Shown one piece after another: positions 18,801 to 26,500 of a DNA stretch of 56,941 nt; positions within the stretch are counted from its first letter, which is position 1; the number at the start of each line of letters is the position of its first letter. The notes under the pieces were generated by a model. That model was given only the letters and a program-made list of their open reading frames with translations, did not search any database and had not been told where the DNA came from. Source of the stretch: Phycisphaerae bacterium (GTDB lineage: Bacteria > Planctomycetota > Phycisphaerae > UBA1845); the NCBI GenBank assembly GCA_013360585.1, contig JABWBH010000014.1, positions 84,770 to 141,710 on the forward strand, given 5' to 3'. The position numbers and the translations under genes were made by a program.

Positions 18801-19696
18801 CGCAACGCCTCAAACAATGCGGAAGCCCCCCTCGCCTCGCGGAAGCCGTCCTCCCCGGCGATCACCGCCAGCCGGTCCGCGCACGCTTCCAACTGACCCG
18901 CAAGACCCTGCAACGCCGCGCGAACCTGAAGCACGCGATTGTCTTTGATCGTCGGTTGGCGAAGCACTCGTCGCGCCGCCGAAGCCGACGCCCGCGCCTC
19001 CCGTGCCAGCATCGCCGCGGCCTCCGCCAACATGATCTCCGCTCCGCCTGTCAGCCGATGTCGCGCCGCACGGATCCACCCCGGCGGATCGGGCACGCTG
19101 TCCAGAAATGCCGCCAGCCGCAGAACGAACTCCGCCGCCGTCCGGTCGTCTCCCAGTCCGTAGTCGTCGATCAGCCGCACAAAACCGAGACCGGCTTCAT
19201 GTTCAGGATGCGCGGGGTCCGTCGCGGCGCGGTAAAGCGTCTCGAAGCGCTCGTCACGCACTGCCGTCGCGAGAATGTCCGCCTCTTCCTCGGACAGGAT
19301 CGTCGCGCCTGGGTCGATCCCCGCGTCAAGGAAATGCCGCCGGATCAGGTCGTTGCAGAACGCATGCACCGTCGAAATGTGCGCCAGGTCCGCCAAGACG
19401 CACTGCTCCCGAAGTCGCGCATGATCAGGATCAGCCTCGAGACGACTTCTCAGCAGTCCGACGATCCGCGCGCGCATCTCGGCCGCGGCCGCTTCCGTGA
19501 ACGTCAGTACGAGCAACTGATCCAAGTCGCAACGATGTGGCGCTGGGGCATCGCAGACGAGATAAACGCAGCGCTGAGCGAGGACGGACGTCTTCCCGGA
19601 ACCCGCCGCCGCACTGACCAGCACCGGAACACCGGTTGTTCGGATGGCGCGAACCTGCTCGGGTGTGGGCTGAATCTGCGGCACGACGCCGGACAT
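15818..19696 (-). CDS. addA: AddA-type helicase-nuclease (UvrD superfamily)
   Basis: A 1292-residue protein: Walker A AAAGSGKT near residue 31, the LTFTEAAAAEM motif, VLVDEFQDINPVQ (motif II), VAMTRAEDRL (motif VI) and a C-terminal RecB-like nuclease with GIVDLAL and LVDYKTDRL active-site residues. This matches AddA, the subunit that with AddB processes double-strand breaks for RecA loading. Length is in the normal range (about 1,200 residues or more). AddB is not next to it: the upstream neighbour is divergent and unrelated, so the partner lies elsewhere or the enzyme acts differently. The start ATG at 19696 is 98 bases from the divergent gene at 19795. Confidence 0.9.
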   Translation of the reverse strand: MSGVVPQIQPTPEQVRAIRTTGVPVLVSAAAGSGKTSVLAQRCVYLVCDAPAPHRCDLDQLLVLTFTEAAAAEMRARIVGLLRSRLEADPDHARLREQCVLADLAHISTVHAFCNDLIRRHFLDAGIDPGATILSEEEADILATAVRDERFETLYRAATDPAHPEHEAGLGFVRLIDDYGLGDDRTAAEFVLRLAAFLDSVPDPPGWIRAARHRLTGGAEIMLAEAAAMLAREARASASAARRVLRQPTIKDNRVLQVRAALQGLAGQLEACADRLAVIAGEDGFREARGASALFEALRAELAAIDPQKPPGARRNKRDPSPEDEALNRALDDFDAVVGRFKKRVQEGVALFTTEEFLDGLKRTTPYAKTLLALVESFRNGYAERKRIENVLDFADLERLALRVLVGDGNEGRSGGAETEAAREARRRFRHVLVDEFQDINPVQAAIIAAASREDRASGNLFVVGDVKQSIYRFRLAEPAIFLERAKALGALGDGGCVVPLQHNFRSSSKVIEFVNLVFEVLWRPGGGLIDYDEAAYLRHAREERPEWSAPAVEVHLIPRQPVDEGAFEDEPPESPEADGGEDPSQWSTIEREAHLIAARILRLTAGGAVRRDGAPLGFADFAVLVRAARVNARLIERMLTRRGIPAYADAGGDFLESREIREVIAALRVLDNPRQDVPLASALRSGMFGPSLSVTELVEVRLASPGVPFHLAAAQYAETGGDRELRDRLREAFETIVYFRRSAREHPLAEVLGELYDRSGHLARAGGAPDGAARRANLLKLHDHAGRFATFHRQGLHRFLRYVELLEDEARRPASASSRGGGADAVRIMTIHASKGLQFPVVFVAGLGAALNRKDLAGAMLFGRARGLGLRVVDRERFLEYPSLAHLLVRDELESHLIEEEMRVLYVAMTRAEDRLILTASPRVMPENDGDEVRVNIDDAAAEVRTADAPINWVLAALRCVGPDRVFWGSGEKDAGAERLPAGAVAGVFAWTSEGVSQGLPEEEARGGRAADLRRAVAGLAPLPEDEPINPGGATREVLTCVDYLYPHLAASSVPAVTAASELKRAFDDAADARETRVVGAAARSLEESGTGAEVARRRGIATHRLLQHLEFPRALREGPEPQIAELIAQRVLSDEDAGLIDVEAVAWFLGTPLASRLASPGVCLHRELAFIELGPAASADGGIADAATEDRVLVRGIVDLALEEDGVIELVDYKTDRLTAEAVAGRATEYAPQVSSYARAMTKVFRKPVAVCHLVFLSARRVIESRGSGRWTVPDEPGSFPARRAERGRK

Positions 19697-19758
19697 TACT
19701 TTCGGCGGCGGCGACTGCCAACCCGCTCCGGTCCGCCTCGCCGCCGGATGAACTCGCC

Positions 19759-19785
19759 TTGCGAACCGCGCCGGACGGGTATAAT
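19759..19785 (+). promoter_or_regulatory. promoter placing the transcript start almost at the ATG
   Basis: TTGCGA (19759-19764), 15 bases, then a perfect TATAAT (19780-19785). The ATG at 19795 follows 9 bases later, so a transcript beginning about 7 bases after the -10 would have a leader of only 2-3 bases. No Shine-Dalgarno sequence fits in between. Confidence 0.6.
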
Positions 19786-19794
19786 TCCTCGGTC

Positions 19795-20880
19795 ATGCCT
19801 CGCCGAGTCCAGGTCGAGCACACCCACGACGCCCGGCGCCGAGAGCAGCTCTTTGAGCGCTGGCGGTCGCAGATCCTCCGGGAAGGACGCGACCTTCCGA
19901 CCCTCCGCCGGGTTGAAGCTCAGGCGATGGCGGACCCGGAGGTGCGTGCCGACTCCGAGCTTCAGAACATGCTCATTTCAGCCGCCGCACAACTCCGCGC
20001 AGATCTGGTACGACGGACCGAGGTCACCCCGGTCATGAACACCGTAACGGATCCACCCGCGCCGGAGTCTGCGTCCGGCGACGCGGAGCCGCGGGCGTGG
20101 ACGAGCGAGCGCGTGCATTTCGCCTTCAACCAGTTGCAACACGAGTTTCACGATCATCTTGTCCGTTTTGACGAGCCTCGCGCCCGTGCCGCGCTGGACC
20201 GCATCAACGCCCTGCTCGCGGCTCACCCGGCGCAGGTCGACGCGGAGCAGGTGGCGCGCTGGGAGCGCGCCCTCGCCCACCTCGGGGATCGCCGCGCCTC
20301 GCTCGAGACCCACGTCGACAAGCTGGAGCAGCGCGCCGTGGAGGCAGCTCGCCGCGGCGATCATGAGACGGCCGCCCGCGCTCTGCGCCGCCTCTCGACG
20401 GTGCATGCTCTGCGCCCGGTCATTTTGCCGGACGACCGCTTCCGCACCGTCCGCGACGCGATGATCGCAGCCTCGCAGGACCGCGAGCATCAGCGCGCCG
20501 CCCGCGCTCTCATCGACCGGGAACGCGCCGTCGCCGCCGAGATCCGGGCCCTCGCCGACGTCATTCATCGCTTTCACGTCGTCGCCCGCGCCACGCGGCA
20601 CGACGCCCCTGAGTACCGTGACGCCGAGCGCCGTTATCACGAAGCCGTCGCCCAGGTCCGGTCCCACGACCGGGACTGGTTCGCCGCGCTCATCCTGGAG
20701 CTGGTCGACCTGCTCGAGGAGGGTCATCTTCCGCCGCACAAGGGTCAGCAGCAGGTCGATCGCTTCCTCGACAGCGTGCGCGCAGCCCTGCACAACCTCC
20801 GCGCCGAAATCCAGAAGATCGAGACGGAGTCGAGACGCTTCTCTCCGTCGCCGGCGCCGCCTGGAACTCGGCACGACTAG
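19795..20880 (+). CDS. hypothetical helical protein
   Basis: A 361-residue protein with no signal peptide or membrane helix that I can see. It is rich in Arg, Ala, Glu and His. Residues ~145-300 are predicted to be long helices and coiled coil (runs such as HVDKLEQRAVEAARRGDHETAARALRR spread over several heptads, with TPR-like Ala spacing). The frame is open to 19636, but the promoter at 19759-19785 and the normal-looking sequence after 19795 fix the start there. It is divergent from addA and convergent with HMG-CoA lyase. I do not recognise the family; a scaffold or regulatory role is only a guess. Confidence 0.7.
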   Translation: MPRRVQVEHTHDARRREQLFERWRSQILREGRDLPTLRRVEAQAMADPEVRADSELQNMLISAAAQLRADLVRRTEVTPVMNTVTDPPAPESASGDAEPRAWTSERVHFAFNQLQHEFHDHLVRFDEPRARAALDRINALLAAHPAQVDAEQVARWERALAHLGDRRASLETHVDKLEQRAVEAARRGDHETAARALRRLSTVHALRPVILPDDRFRTVRDAMIAASQDREHQRAARALIDRERAVAAEIRALADVIHRFHVVARATRHDAPEYRDAERRYHEAVAQVRSHDRDWFAALILELVDLLEEGHLPPHKGQQQVDRFLDSVRAALHNLRAEIQKIETESRRFSPSPAPPGTRHD

Positions 20881-20892
20881 AAAGCGCCCTCC

Positions 20893-21807
20893 CTACGTAC
20901 CGCGTCCCGCCTCCAGCCGCCGCATCTGACGGCTGGGAAAACCGCCGCCGATCGCCTCGTGGATCCCGCGGGCCGCCGCAACCAGCTTCCGCAGATCCAC
21001 GCCGGTCGAGATGTTCATGCGCTCGAGCAGGTACACCAGGTCTTCCGTGGCGAGGTTCCCCGCCGCACCCGGGGCATAAGGACATCCCCCGAGCCCGCCC
21101 GCCGACGCGTCGAACCGCGTCACCCCCAGCTCCAGCCCCGCCACGACATTCGCCAGCCCCGTCCCGCAGGTGTCATGAAAGTGCAGCGCGATCCGCTCGC
21201 GCGGAACGTGCTGGAGAACGTACCCCACCGTAGCAACCACGTCGGTGGGCGCCGCCGTGCCGATCGTGTCGCTGATCGCCACCTCATCCACGCCGAGATC
21301 CAGCAGCGCCCGGACCACCTCGAGCACCCGTCGCCGATCCACCGCTCCCTCATAAGGGCAGTCAAAGCACGTAGACACGTATCCCCGGACGCTCACACCG
21401 TCTCCCCGCGCCGCCCGCAGGACTGGCTCGAACGCGGACAACGACTCCGCGATCGACATGTTGATGTTCCGCCGAGCGAAGGTCTCCGACGCCGCCGTGA
21501 ACACCGCGACCCGCCGCACACCGCACGCCGCCGCACGGTCATATCCCCGCAGATTCGGCGCGAGTGCGGAGTACGTGACTCCCGCCCGTGAGGGCAGCCC
21601 CCGGCAGACCTCCTCCGCGTCCGCAAGCTGCGGGATCGCCTTCGGATGAACGAACGAGGTCGCCTCGATCTGCGTCAGTCCCGCATCCGCCAGCGCATTA
21701 ATGAACGCAATCTTCGCGACAGCGGGAACCGGCGCCGGCTCATTCTGCAACCCGTCGCGCGGACCCACCTCGGTGATCGTCACCCGGGCCGGAAGGTTCG
21801 TCAGCAT
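20893..21807 (-). CDS. mvaB: hydroxymethylglutaryl-CoA lyase
   Basis: A 304-residue TIM-barrel enzyme cleaving HMG-CoA to acetyl-CoA and acetoacetate, the last step of leucine breakdown. Signatures: EVGPRDGLQNE at residues 13-23 (catalytic Arg and Asp), the metal ligand region HFHDT near residue 200, and the active-site Cys loop GGLGGCPYAPGAAGN near residue 237. Length is typical (about 300). GGAG precedes ATG 21807. Upstream on the same strand is a secreted PQQ-type propeller 66 bases away, so they may share a transcript without an obvious functional link. Confidence 0.95.
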   Translation of the reverse strand: MLTNLPARVTITEVGPRDGLQNEPAPVPAVAKIAFINALADAGLTQIEATSFVHPKAIPQLADAEEVCRGLPSRAGVTYSALAPNLRGYDRAAACGVRRVAVFTAASETFARRNINMSIAESLSAFEPVLRAARGDGVSVRGYVSTCFDCPYEGAVDRRRVLEVVRALLDLGVDEVAISDTIGTAAPTDVVATVGYVLQHVPRERIALHFHDTCGTGLANVVAGLELGVTRFDASAGGLGGCPYAPGAAGNLATEDLVYLLERMNISTGVDLRKLVAAARGIHEAIGGGFPSRQMRRLEAGRGT

Positions 21808-21873
21808 GACTCGCTCCAGTCCTCACCGCCCGCATCATCCCGCGCGGTCCGGCGAGGCGTCGCCGCATCCGTG

Positions 21874-23079
21874 TTATTCCTTCCCCGCACCTTCCCTCGC
21901 AGCCGCAGCCTCGCCGAAGCAAAGTAACGCGCCGTCCTCGTTCCCGATCACGAGGCGGTCCCCTCCGATCGCCGGCGAGGCGCTGATGCCCGCACCGGAC
22001 TCGTACCGCCAGACCTCTCGGCCCGAGCCGACGTCCAGCACGTAGACGTTGCCGTCGCCTGACCCGATGTACACGCGCGTTCCGCAGACGACGGGCGATC
22101 CGTCTACGCGGCCCCCGGTCACAACCTCCCAGAGCAGTTTCCCGTCAGCGATCGCCAGCGCCCGCACGCGCTTGTCCCGTCCGCCGACGATCACGGCCTT
22201 GTCCGTCACCGCCGCCGATGAAAGAAACGGAAAGGGACGCTCCTTGTCCTCGAACGTCCAGACCGTCCGGCCCGCACTCACATCCACCGCCACCACCTGG
22301 TTTCCGTAAGTGCCCGCGTAAGCCCGCCCGTCCGCCACCGCCGCCGACGCCCCCGACATCGACCCAAGACTGACGGTCTGAACAACCTTTCCGTCGCGTG
22401 CGGACACGACATGAAGAAACTCATCACAACCGGCGACGAGCACCCGGTCGCCGACGACGCTGGGCGTGCCGTGAACGCGGCCGGCGGTCTGATACTTCCA
22501 CGCCAGCGACCCGTCCGCGACGCGCAGCGCATAAAGGTGATCGTCGTACGACCCGAAAAAGAGCAACCCGTCGCTTCCCGCAGAACCTCCGGCGTCATTC
22601 GCGCCCGCCGCGCCCGATGCACCCACGTTCACCGACGAGATGATCTCGCCATCCGTCTTGTACATCCACTTTTTTTCGCCGCTCGCCGCGTTCACCGCAT
22701 GCAGTTCCCCGTCGTCGTTGCCGAAGTAGACGACCCCCCGATGCACGGACGGCGACGAGCGGATCGCGTTCGTCGTCGCGTACTTCCACCGCACCGCTGC
22801 GTCCGCAAGTGACAAAGCGTAAAGCGCTCCGTCGTCGCACCCGACGTACACGACTCCGTCCACGATCGCCGCCGTCGAGGTGATCGCCTCCGGCGCGCGG
22901 AACGTCCAACGCAGACTCAACGTCTCGGGCAATCGGCCCGCGCTCACGCCCGTCAGGTGGACATTCCCTCGAAACGAAGGCCAGTCCGCGGACGCCTGCG
23001 GAGATTCGGCACGCAGCGGAAGCTTGTCCGTCCCGACTTGCGCCGCACAGATCAGAATAAGATGGAATGCCGGAAGCAT
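21874..23079 (-). CDS. secreted PQQ-like beta-propeller (outer-membrane-assembly-like) protein
   Basis: A 401-residue protein with a short N-terminal hydrophobic signal (residues 1-15). At least seven blade repeats follow, each of the form VVYVGxDDGxLYAL followed by a tryptophan motif (WKY, WMY, WKYQT, WTF, WEV, WRYE). This is the PQQ-binding-like (BamB/quinoprotein) fold, extremely abundant in planctomycetes. The family usually mediates protein-protein contacts in the periplasm, and few members actually bind PQQ. It starts WPSFRGN, a common planctomycete leader motif of such proteins. It is probably transcribed with the exported oxidoreductase upstream (49 bases). Confidence 0.82.
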   Translation of the reverse strand: MLPAFHLILICAAQVGTDKLPLRAESPQASADWPSFRGNVHLTGVSAGRLPETLSLRWTFRAPEAITSTAAIVDGVVYVGCDDGALYALSLADAAVRWKYATTNAIRSSPSVHRGVVYFGNDDGELHAVNAASGEKKWMYKTDGEIISSVNVGASGAAGANDAGGSAGSDGLLFFGSYDDHLYALRVADGSLAWKYQTAGRVHGTPSVVGDRVLVAGCDEFLHVVSARDGKVVQTVSLGSMSGASAAVADGRAYAGTYGNQVVAVDVSAGRTVWTFEDKERPFPFLSSAAVTDKAVIVGGRDKRVRALAIADGKLLWEVVTGGRVDGSPVVCGTRVYIGSGDGNVYVLDVGSGREVWRYESGAGISASPAIGGDRLVIGNEDGALLCFGEAAAAREGAGKE

Positions 23080-23128
23080 GTTGATCGACCCTTAAGAACA
23101 TCGCCTTCCGCGCCGCAGAAATCTCGCG

Positions 23129-24421
23129 TCACAGATGCCACGGCGCCCGCATCGGCTGACGCGCGAGACGGTTCGCCTCTTCATCTCCTTCGAACCCTTG
23201 CGACGCCGGGTCGAATTTCAGCGTCCGGCCGAGACGCACCGCGATCACCGCAAGATTCACCAGGGTGCACGAGCGGTGCGCCACGTTGACGTTCCCTCCC
23301 GGCTGCTGCCGCGTCCGCACCGCTGTCTCGAAGTTCACCAGCGGCGGCGGATCAGGAAAGGCGGCGAGTTTGTCGAACAACCCCGCGGGCTCCGTGCGGT
23401 AGTTGGCGAAGACCTTGCCTTTCGGTCCGGAGATGAAGGGTTGCCCCGCCGCGTCGGGCGCGCCCCACTCTCCGCTCTTGAGGATGATCGTGTCCCCGTC
23501 CGCGTAGACGAGTTTGACTTCATCCCAGAGCCCCGCAGCGTCCGGATGCGCCGGCCAGGGCGCCACGGCGCTCGCTTCCACCGGCGACGTGTCATCCTTC
23601 CCGAGGATGTACTGCACGGGATCAAGGTAGTGCATCCCCATGTCGCCCAGCCCGCCGCCGTCATAATCCCAGTATCCCCGAAAACTCTGGTGAACCCGGT
23701 GAGCGTGATACGGTTTGACCGGCGCCGGCCCCAGCCACATCTCATAATTCAATTCAGCCGGAACCGGTTGCGGCGACAGGTCCGTCCGCCCGCTCCACAT
23801 CTTCAGCTTCCAGTCAAGCCCGTGGTCGCGCGACACACGCACCGTCAGCGGCTTGCCCAGCAGCCCGCTGTCCACCAGCTTCCGCAGCATCTTCGACGCC
23901 CCGAAGGCGTAGTAATTCTCGAACCGGAAGTGCGTGTTCACCTGAAGCACGCGCCCGTAACGCCGCACCGCCTCGCACAGCGCCGCCCCTTCCTCGATCG
24001 TCCGGGTCAGCGGTTTCTCGCAAAGCACGTCAAAACCGCATTGCGCCGCGGCGATGGCGATCAGCGCGTGCCAGTGCGGCGGGGTCGCTACGTGGATCGT
24101 GTCGATGTCCCGCCGCTCGAGCACCTTGCGCCAGTCGTCGTACGCCTCGCAGCTTCGACCGGCCTTCTTCATCCCCTCCGCAAGGTGCTTCGCGTCCACG
24201 TCGCAGACCGCCAGCGTCACCGGCGGCGCGCCCTCCTCGTTCGTCGTGACGTGTCCGGCGATGCCCATCCCGCCGGTTCCGATGACCGCGCGGGTGATGA
24301 CCTCGCTCGGCGGCGTGTACCCGCGGCCGCCCAGCACGTGCCGCGGCACGATCGTGAACGCGCCGATCGAAGCGCCTGCGGATTGAAGAAACCGGCGACG
24401 GGAAACTCTTGCACCCGGCAT
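23129..24421 (-). CDS. Tat-exported Gfo/Idh/MocA family oxidoreductase
   Basis: A 430-residue protein. The N-terminus has the twin-arginine signal SRRRFLQ (residues 8-14) and an Ala/Gly-rich hydrophobic stretch, so it is exported folded, with cofactor bound. The NAD(P) fold follows with AVIGTGGMGIAGH (about 45-57), CEKPLTRT (catalytic Lys in EKP, about 136) and the C-terminal beta-sheet domain with the NYEMWLGPAP region typical of planctomycete exported oxidoreductases. The probable role is periplasmic sugar or inositol-type oxidation or reduction; the substrate is unknown. GGAG precedes ATG 24421. Confidence 0.88.
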   Translation of the reverse strand: MPGARVSRRRFLQSAGASIGAFTIVPRHVLGGRGYTPPSEVITRAVIGTGGMGIAGHVTTNEEGAPPVTLAVCDVDAKHLAEGMKKAGRSCEAYDDWRKVLERRDIDTIHVATPPHWHALIAIAAAQCGFDVLCEKPLTRTIEEGAALCEAVRRYGRVLQVNTHFRFENYYAFGASKMLRKLVDSGLLGKPLTVRVSRDHGLDWKLKMWSGRTDLSPQPVPAELNYEMWLGPAPVKPYHAHRVHQSFRGYWDYDGGGLGDMGMHYLDPVQYILGKDDTSPVEASAVAPWPAHPDAAGLWDEVKLVYADGDTIILKSGEWGAPDAAGQPFISGPKGKVFANYRTEPAGLFDKLAAFPDPPPLVNFETAVRTRQQPGGNVNVAHRSCTLVNLAVIAVRLGRTLKFDPASQGFEGDEEANRLARQPMRAPWHL

Positions 24422-24562
24422 GTGACGCTATCTCCGCAAAAAGGGCGGCCGTCTCCGAAATACGCTGCATAACCTATCACGGATTGTGCGTCCCGGCGAG
24501 CGGAGGCGCGCTGCGGGGGTCCGGCTGCGCCGGTCCCGGGTCGAACGTGTGACGCGGCGCGG

Positions 24563-24568
24563 TATGAT
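24563..24568 (+). promoter_or_regulatory. candidate -10 box of the PIG-L deacetylase gene
   Basis: TATGAT lies 39 bases before the ATG at 24608; a weak TCGAAC sits 16 bases upstream. GAGGGTG provides a ribosome-binding site, so this gene has a conventional leader. Confidence 0.3.
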
Positions 24569-24607
24569 CCCTCTCCGGGACCGGTTCTGTCTTCCGAGGG
24601 TGACGCA

Positions 24608-25366
24608 ATGAGCTTCGACGCGCTGGACATTCTCTTTACGGCGCCGCATCCGGATGATCTCGAGATCGGGATGGGCGGCGCGATCGCACGCCTCGTCCGA
24701 CAGGGTCGCCGCGTCGGCATGATTCATATGACCACCGGCGAACCGACGCCGCGCGGCACGCCGGAAACGCGCACCCGCGAGTCCGCGGAAGCCGCCGCGA
24801 TTCTCGGCGTCCACGTCTGCCGGACGCTCGCGCTCCCGAACCGCATGTTGATGGACGGTCCCGAGGCGCGCTTCGCCCTCGCCTCCGTCATAAGACAGCA
24901 CCGCCCGCACATCCTCGTCGTGATGGCGGGGCGCACGCCCGCCGCCTCGCCCGATCACTGGCAGGGACAGCTCATCGGCGAGGCCTCCCGGTTCTACGCC
25001 CAACTGACAAAGTGGGACGACCGCTTTGACGGTACGTCCCCGTTCCGCGTGGATCACCTCGTTTACCGCCCGGTCCCGTCCGCCGCGGAGGTGACGCACT
25101 GGCCGTCGCGCTTCGTCGTGGACATCACCGAGACGCTCGAGCAGAAGCTCGCGGCGGTCGCCTGCTACCGGTCGCAGTTCGACGCCGAGCGCCTCGATCG
25201 CGTGCAGCACTACATCCGCTCGACCGCGGGGTTTGAGGGCGGGATGATCGGCGTCCCTTACGGCGAGTTGTACGCCCTGCCGCGCCCGCTGGCGGTCAGC
25301 GACATGATGACGGCGCTCGGAGACTGGAACGTCCCGCCCCCCTGGGGCGCGGAGCGCGCCCCTTGA
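24608..25366 (+). CDS. PIG-L/BshB1-type N-acetylglucosamine deacetylase
   Basis: A 252-residue zinc deacetylase of the LmbE/PIG-L family. The metal site PHPDDLE at residues 13-19 and the later SPDHWQG supply the ligands. Sequence and length are closest to BshB1, which removes the acetyl group from GlcNAc-malate in bacillithiol synthesis, but other GlcNAc-ester deacetylases share these motifs. The RLDRVQHYIRSTAGF segment near the C-terminus is typical of the BshB1 group. The ATG follows GAGGGTG. No bshA or bshC is in the window, so the bacillithiol role remains an inference. Confidence 0.85.
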   Translation: MSFDALDILFTAPHPDDLEIGMGGAIARLVRQGRRVGMIHMTTGEPTPRGTPETRTRESAEAAAILGVHVCRTLALPNRMLMDGPEARFALASVIRQHRPHILVVMAGRTPAASPDHWQGQLIGEASRFYAQLTKWDDRFDGTSPFRVDHLVYRPVPSAAEVTHWPSRFVVDITETLEQKLAAVACYRSQFDAERLDRVQHYIRSTAGFEGGMIGVPYGELYALPRPLAVSDMMTALGDWNVPPPWGAERAP

Positions 25367-25424
25367 GCGCAGCGCAGACGTCGGCCCGCGCGACGTCCAC
25401 CCCGTGTCGTCGCCCGGCGCCGCC

Positions 25425-26405
25425 TCACGTAACCACCGTCGGCGGTTCCGCCGCACGCGCGTGCTTCATCCGCTGCCTTCGCACCGTCCAGATCACCGGT
25501 CCGCTCAACACGTAAATCACGCCGATCAGAAACAGGAACGCGGCCTTGTACGTGAAAAGCAGACCCGCCAGCAGCAGGTACGCAACGACGTGTCCGAAAG
25601 GCCGGCGGCCCTTGAAATACGCCTGCACGCGCCGGTAAGGAATCCGGCTGACCATCAGACACCCCGTCCCCAGCAGGAAGACCGGAATCGCGTATACGAT
25701 CCACCCGCGCCACTCCGGCGGAAGCTGATCGTGCAGAAACAGGAACGTGACCATCATGGCCGCGGCGCCCGGACTGGGCAGCCCGCGGAACGTGCGGTAG
25801 TCGAAGTCCTCGCGGTCGTGTTCGACATTGTACCGCGCGAGGCGCAGCGCGGCGAACGCGGCGTAAAGCGCGGCGCTGATCCACGCCAGCTTCCCCCAGA
25901 AATCCGCGCTGATCGGCGACACCAGCGTGACGCCCCGCAGCTCCGCCATCATGTACGCGATCATCAGCATCGCCGGCGCCACGCCGCACGTCACCACGTC
26001 CGCCAGGGAATCAAGCTGTCCGCCGAAATCCGTCGTGCTCCGCGTCACCCGTGCCGCCAGCCCGTCCAGTCCGTCGCAGATCATCCCCAGCACGATCATG
26101 AACGCCCCGATCGACAACCACGTCGGCAGGAACCGCTCGATCCACGCCCGCTTCAGCGTCACCACGTCCGTCGACGCCGTGCCCGCCCCGAGGTCCAGCA
26201 TCGCGTGCAGCGCGAAGTAGATCGCCGCAAACCCGCACAGGAGATTACCCAGCGTGAAAAGCGTCGGAAGGACCGACAACGATTTCAGCCGCCTTCGCCG
26301 CGGGCGCAGCACGCCGCCGGACGGCGCCCGCAGCGGCGCGTCCGTCGGCGCCAGTGCAGCGGGCGTGCGCCCAGGACGAGACTCTCGACCTTCCGGAGCT
26401 TGCAT
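25425..26405 (-). CDS. pssA: phosphatidylserine synthase
   Basis: A 326-residue membrane enzyme that transfers a phosphatidyl group from CDP-diacylglycerol to L-serine. The CDP-alcohol phosphotransferase motif reads DGLDGLAAR, then FGGQLDSLAD with the required Asp spacing, near residues 110-135. About eight hydrophobic segments follow the ~50-residue basic N-terminus. It belongs to the PssA subclass II type found in Gram-positives and planctomycetes. Start ATG 26405 is preferred over the TTG at 26420 because GAAAGGA lies 6 bases ahead of it. It is downstream of the RDD gene on the same strand (95 bases). Confidence 0.9.
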   Translation of the reverse strand: MQAPEGRESRPGRTPAALAPTDAPLRAPSGGVLRPRRRRLKSLSVLPTLFTLGNLLCGFAAIYFALHAMLDLGAGTASTDVVTLKRAWIERFLPTWLSIGAFMIVLGMICDGLDGLAARVTRSTTDFGGQLDSLADVVTCGVAPAMLMIAYMMAELRGVTLVSPISADFWGKLAWISAALYAAFAALRLARYNVEHDREDFDYRTFRGLPSPGAAAMMVTFLFLHDQLPPEWRGWIVYAIPVFLLGTGCLMVSRIPYRRVQAYFKGRRPFGHVVAYLLLAGLLFTYKAAFLFLIGVIYVLSGPVIWTVRRQRMKHARAAEPPTVVT

Positions 26406-26500
26406 GACGATTCCTTTCAACGAACCCCGTCGCCGTCGCTGTTGTCGCTGACATCATCGCGCCTCAGGACGCCCCCCTGAAGCCCCCGGCGACGCCCCGA

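Noticed and set aside
15815-20038. 1407-codon open frame on the plus strand
   Set aside because: Antisense shadow of addA; composition dominated by Arg, Gln and Pro with no family motif.
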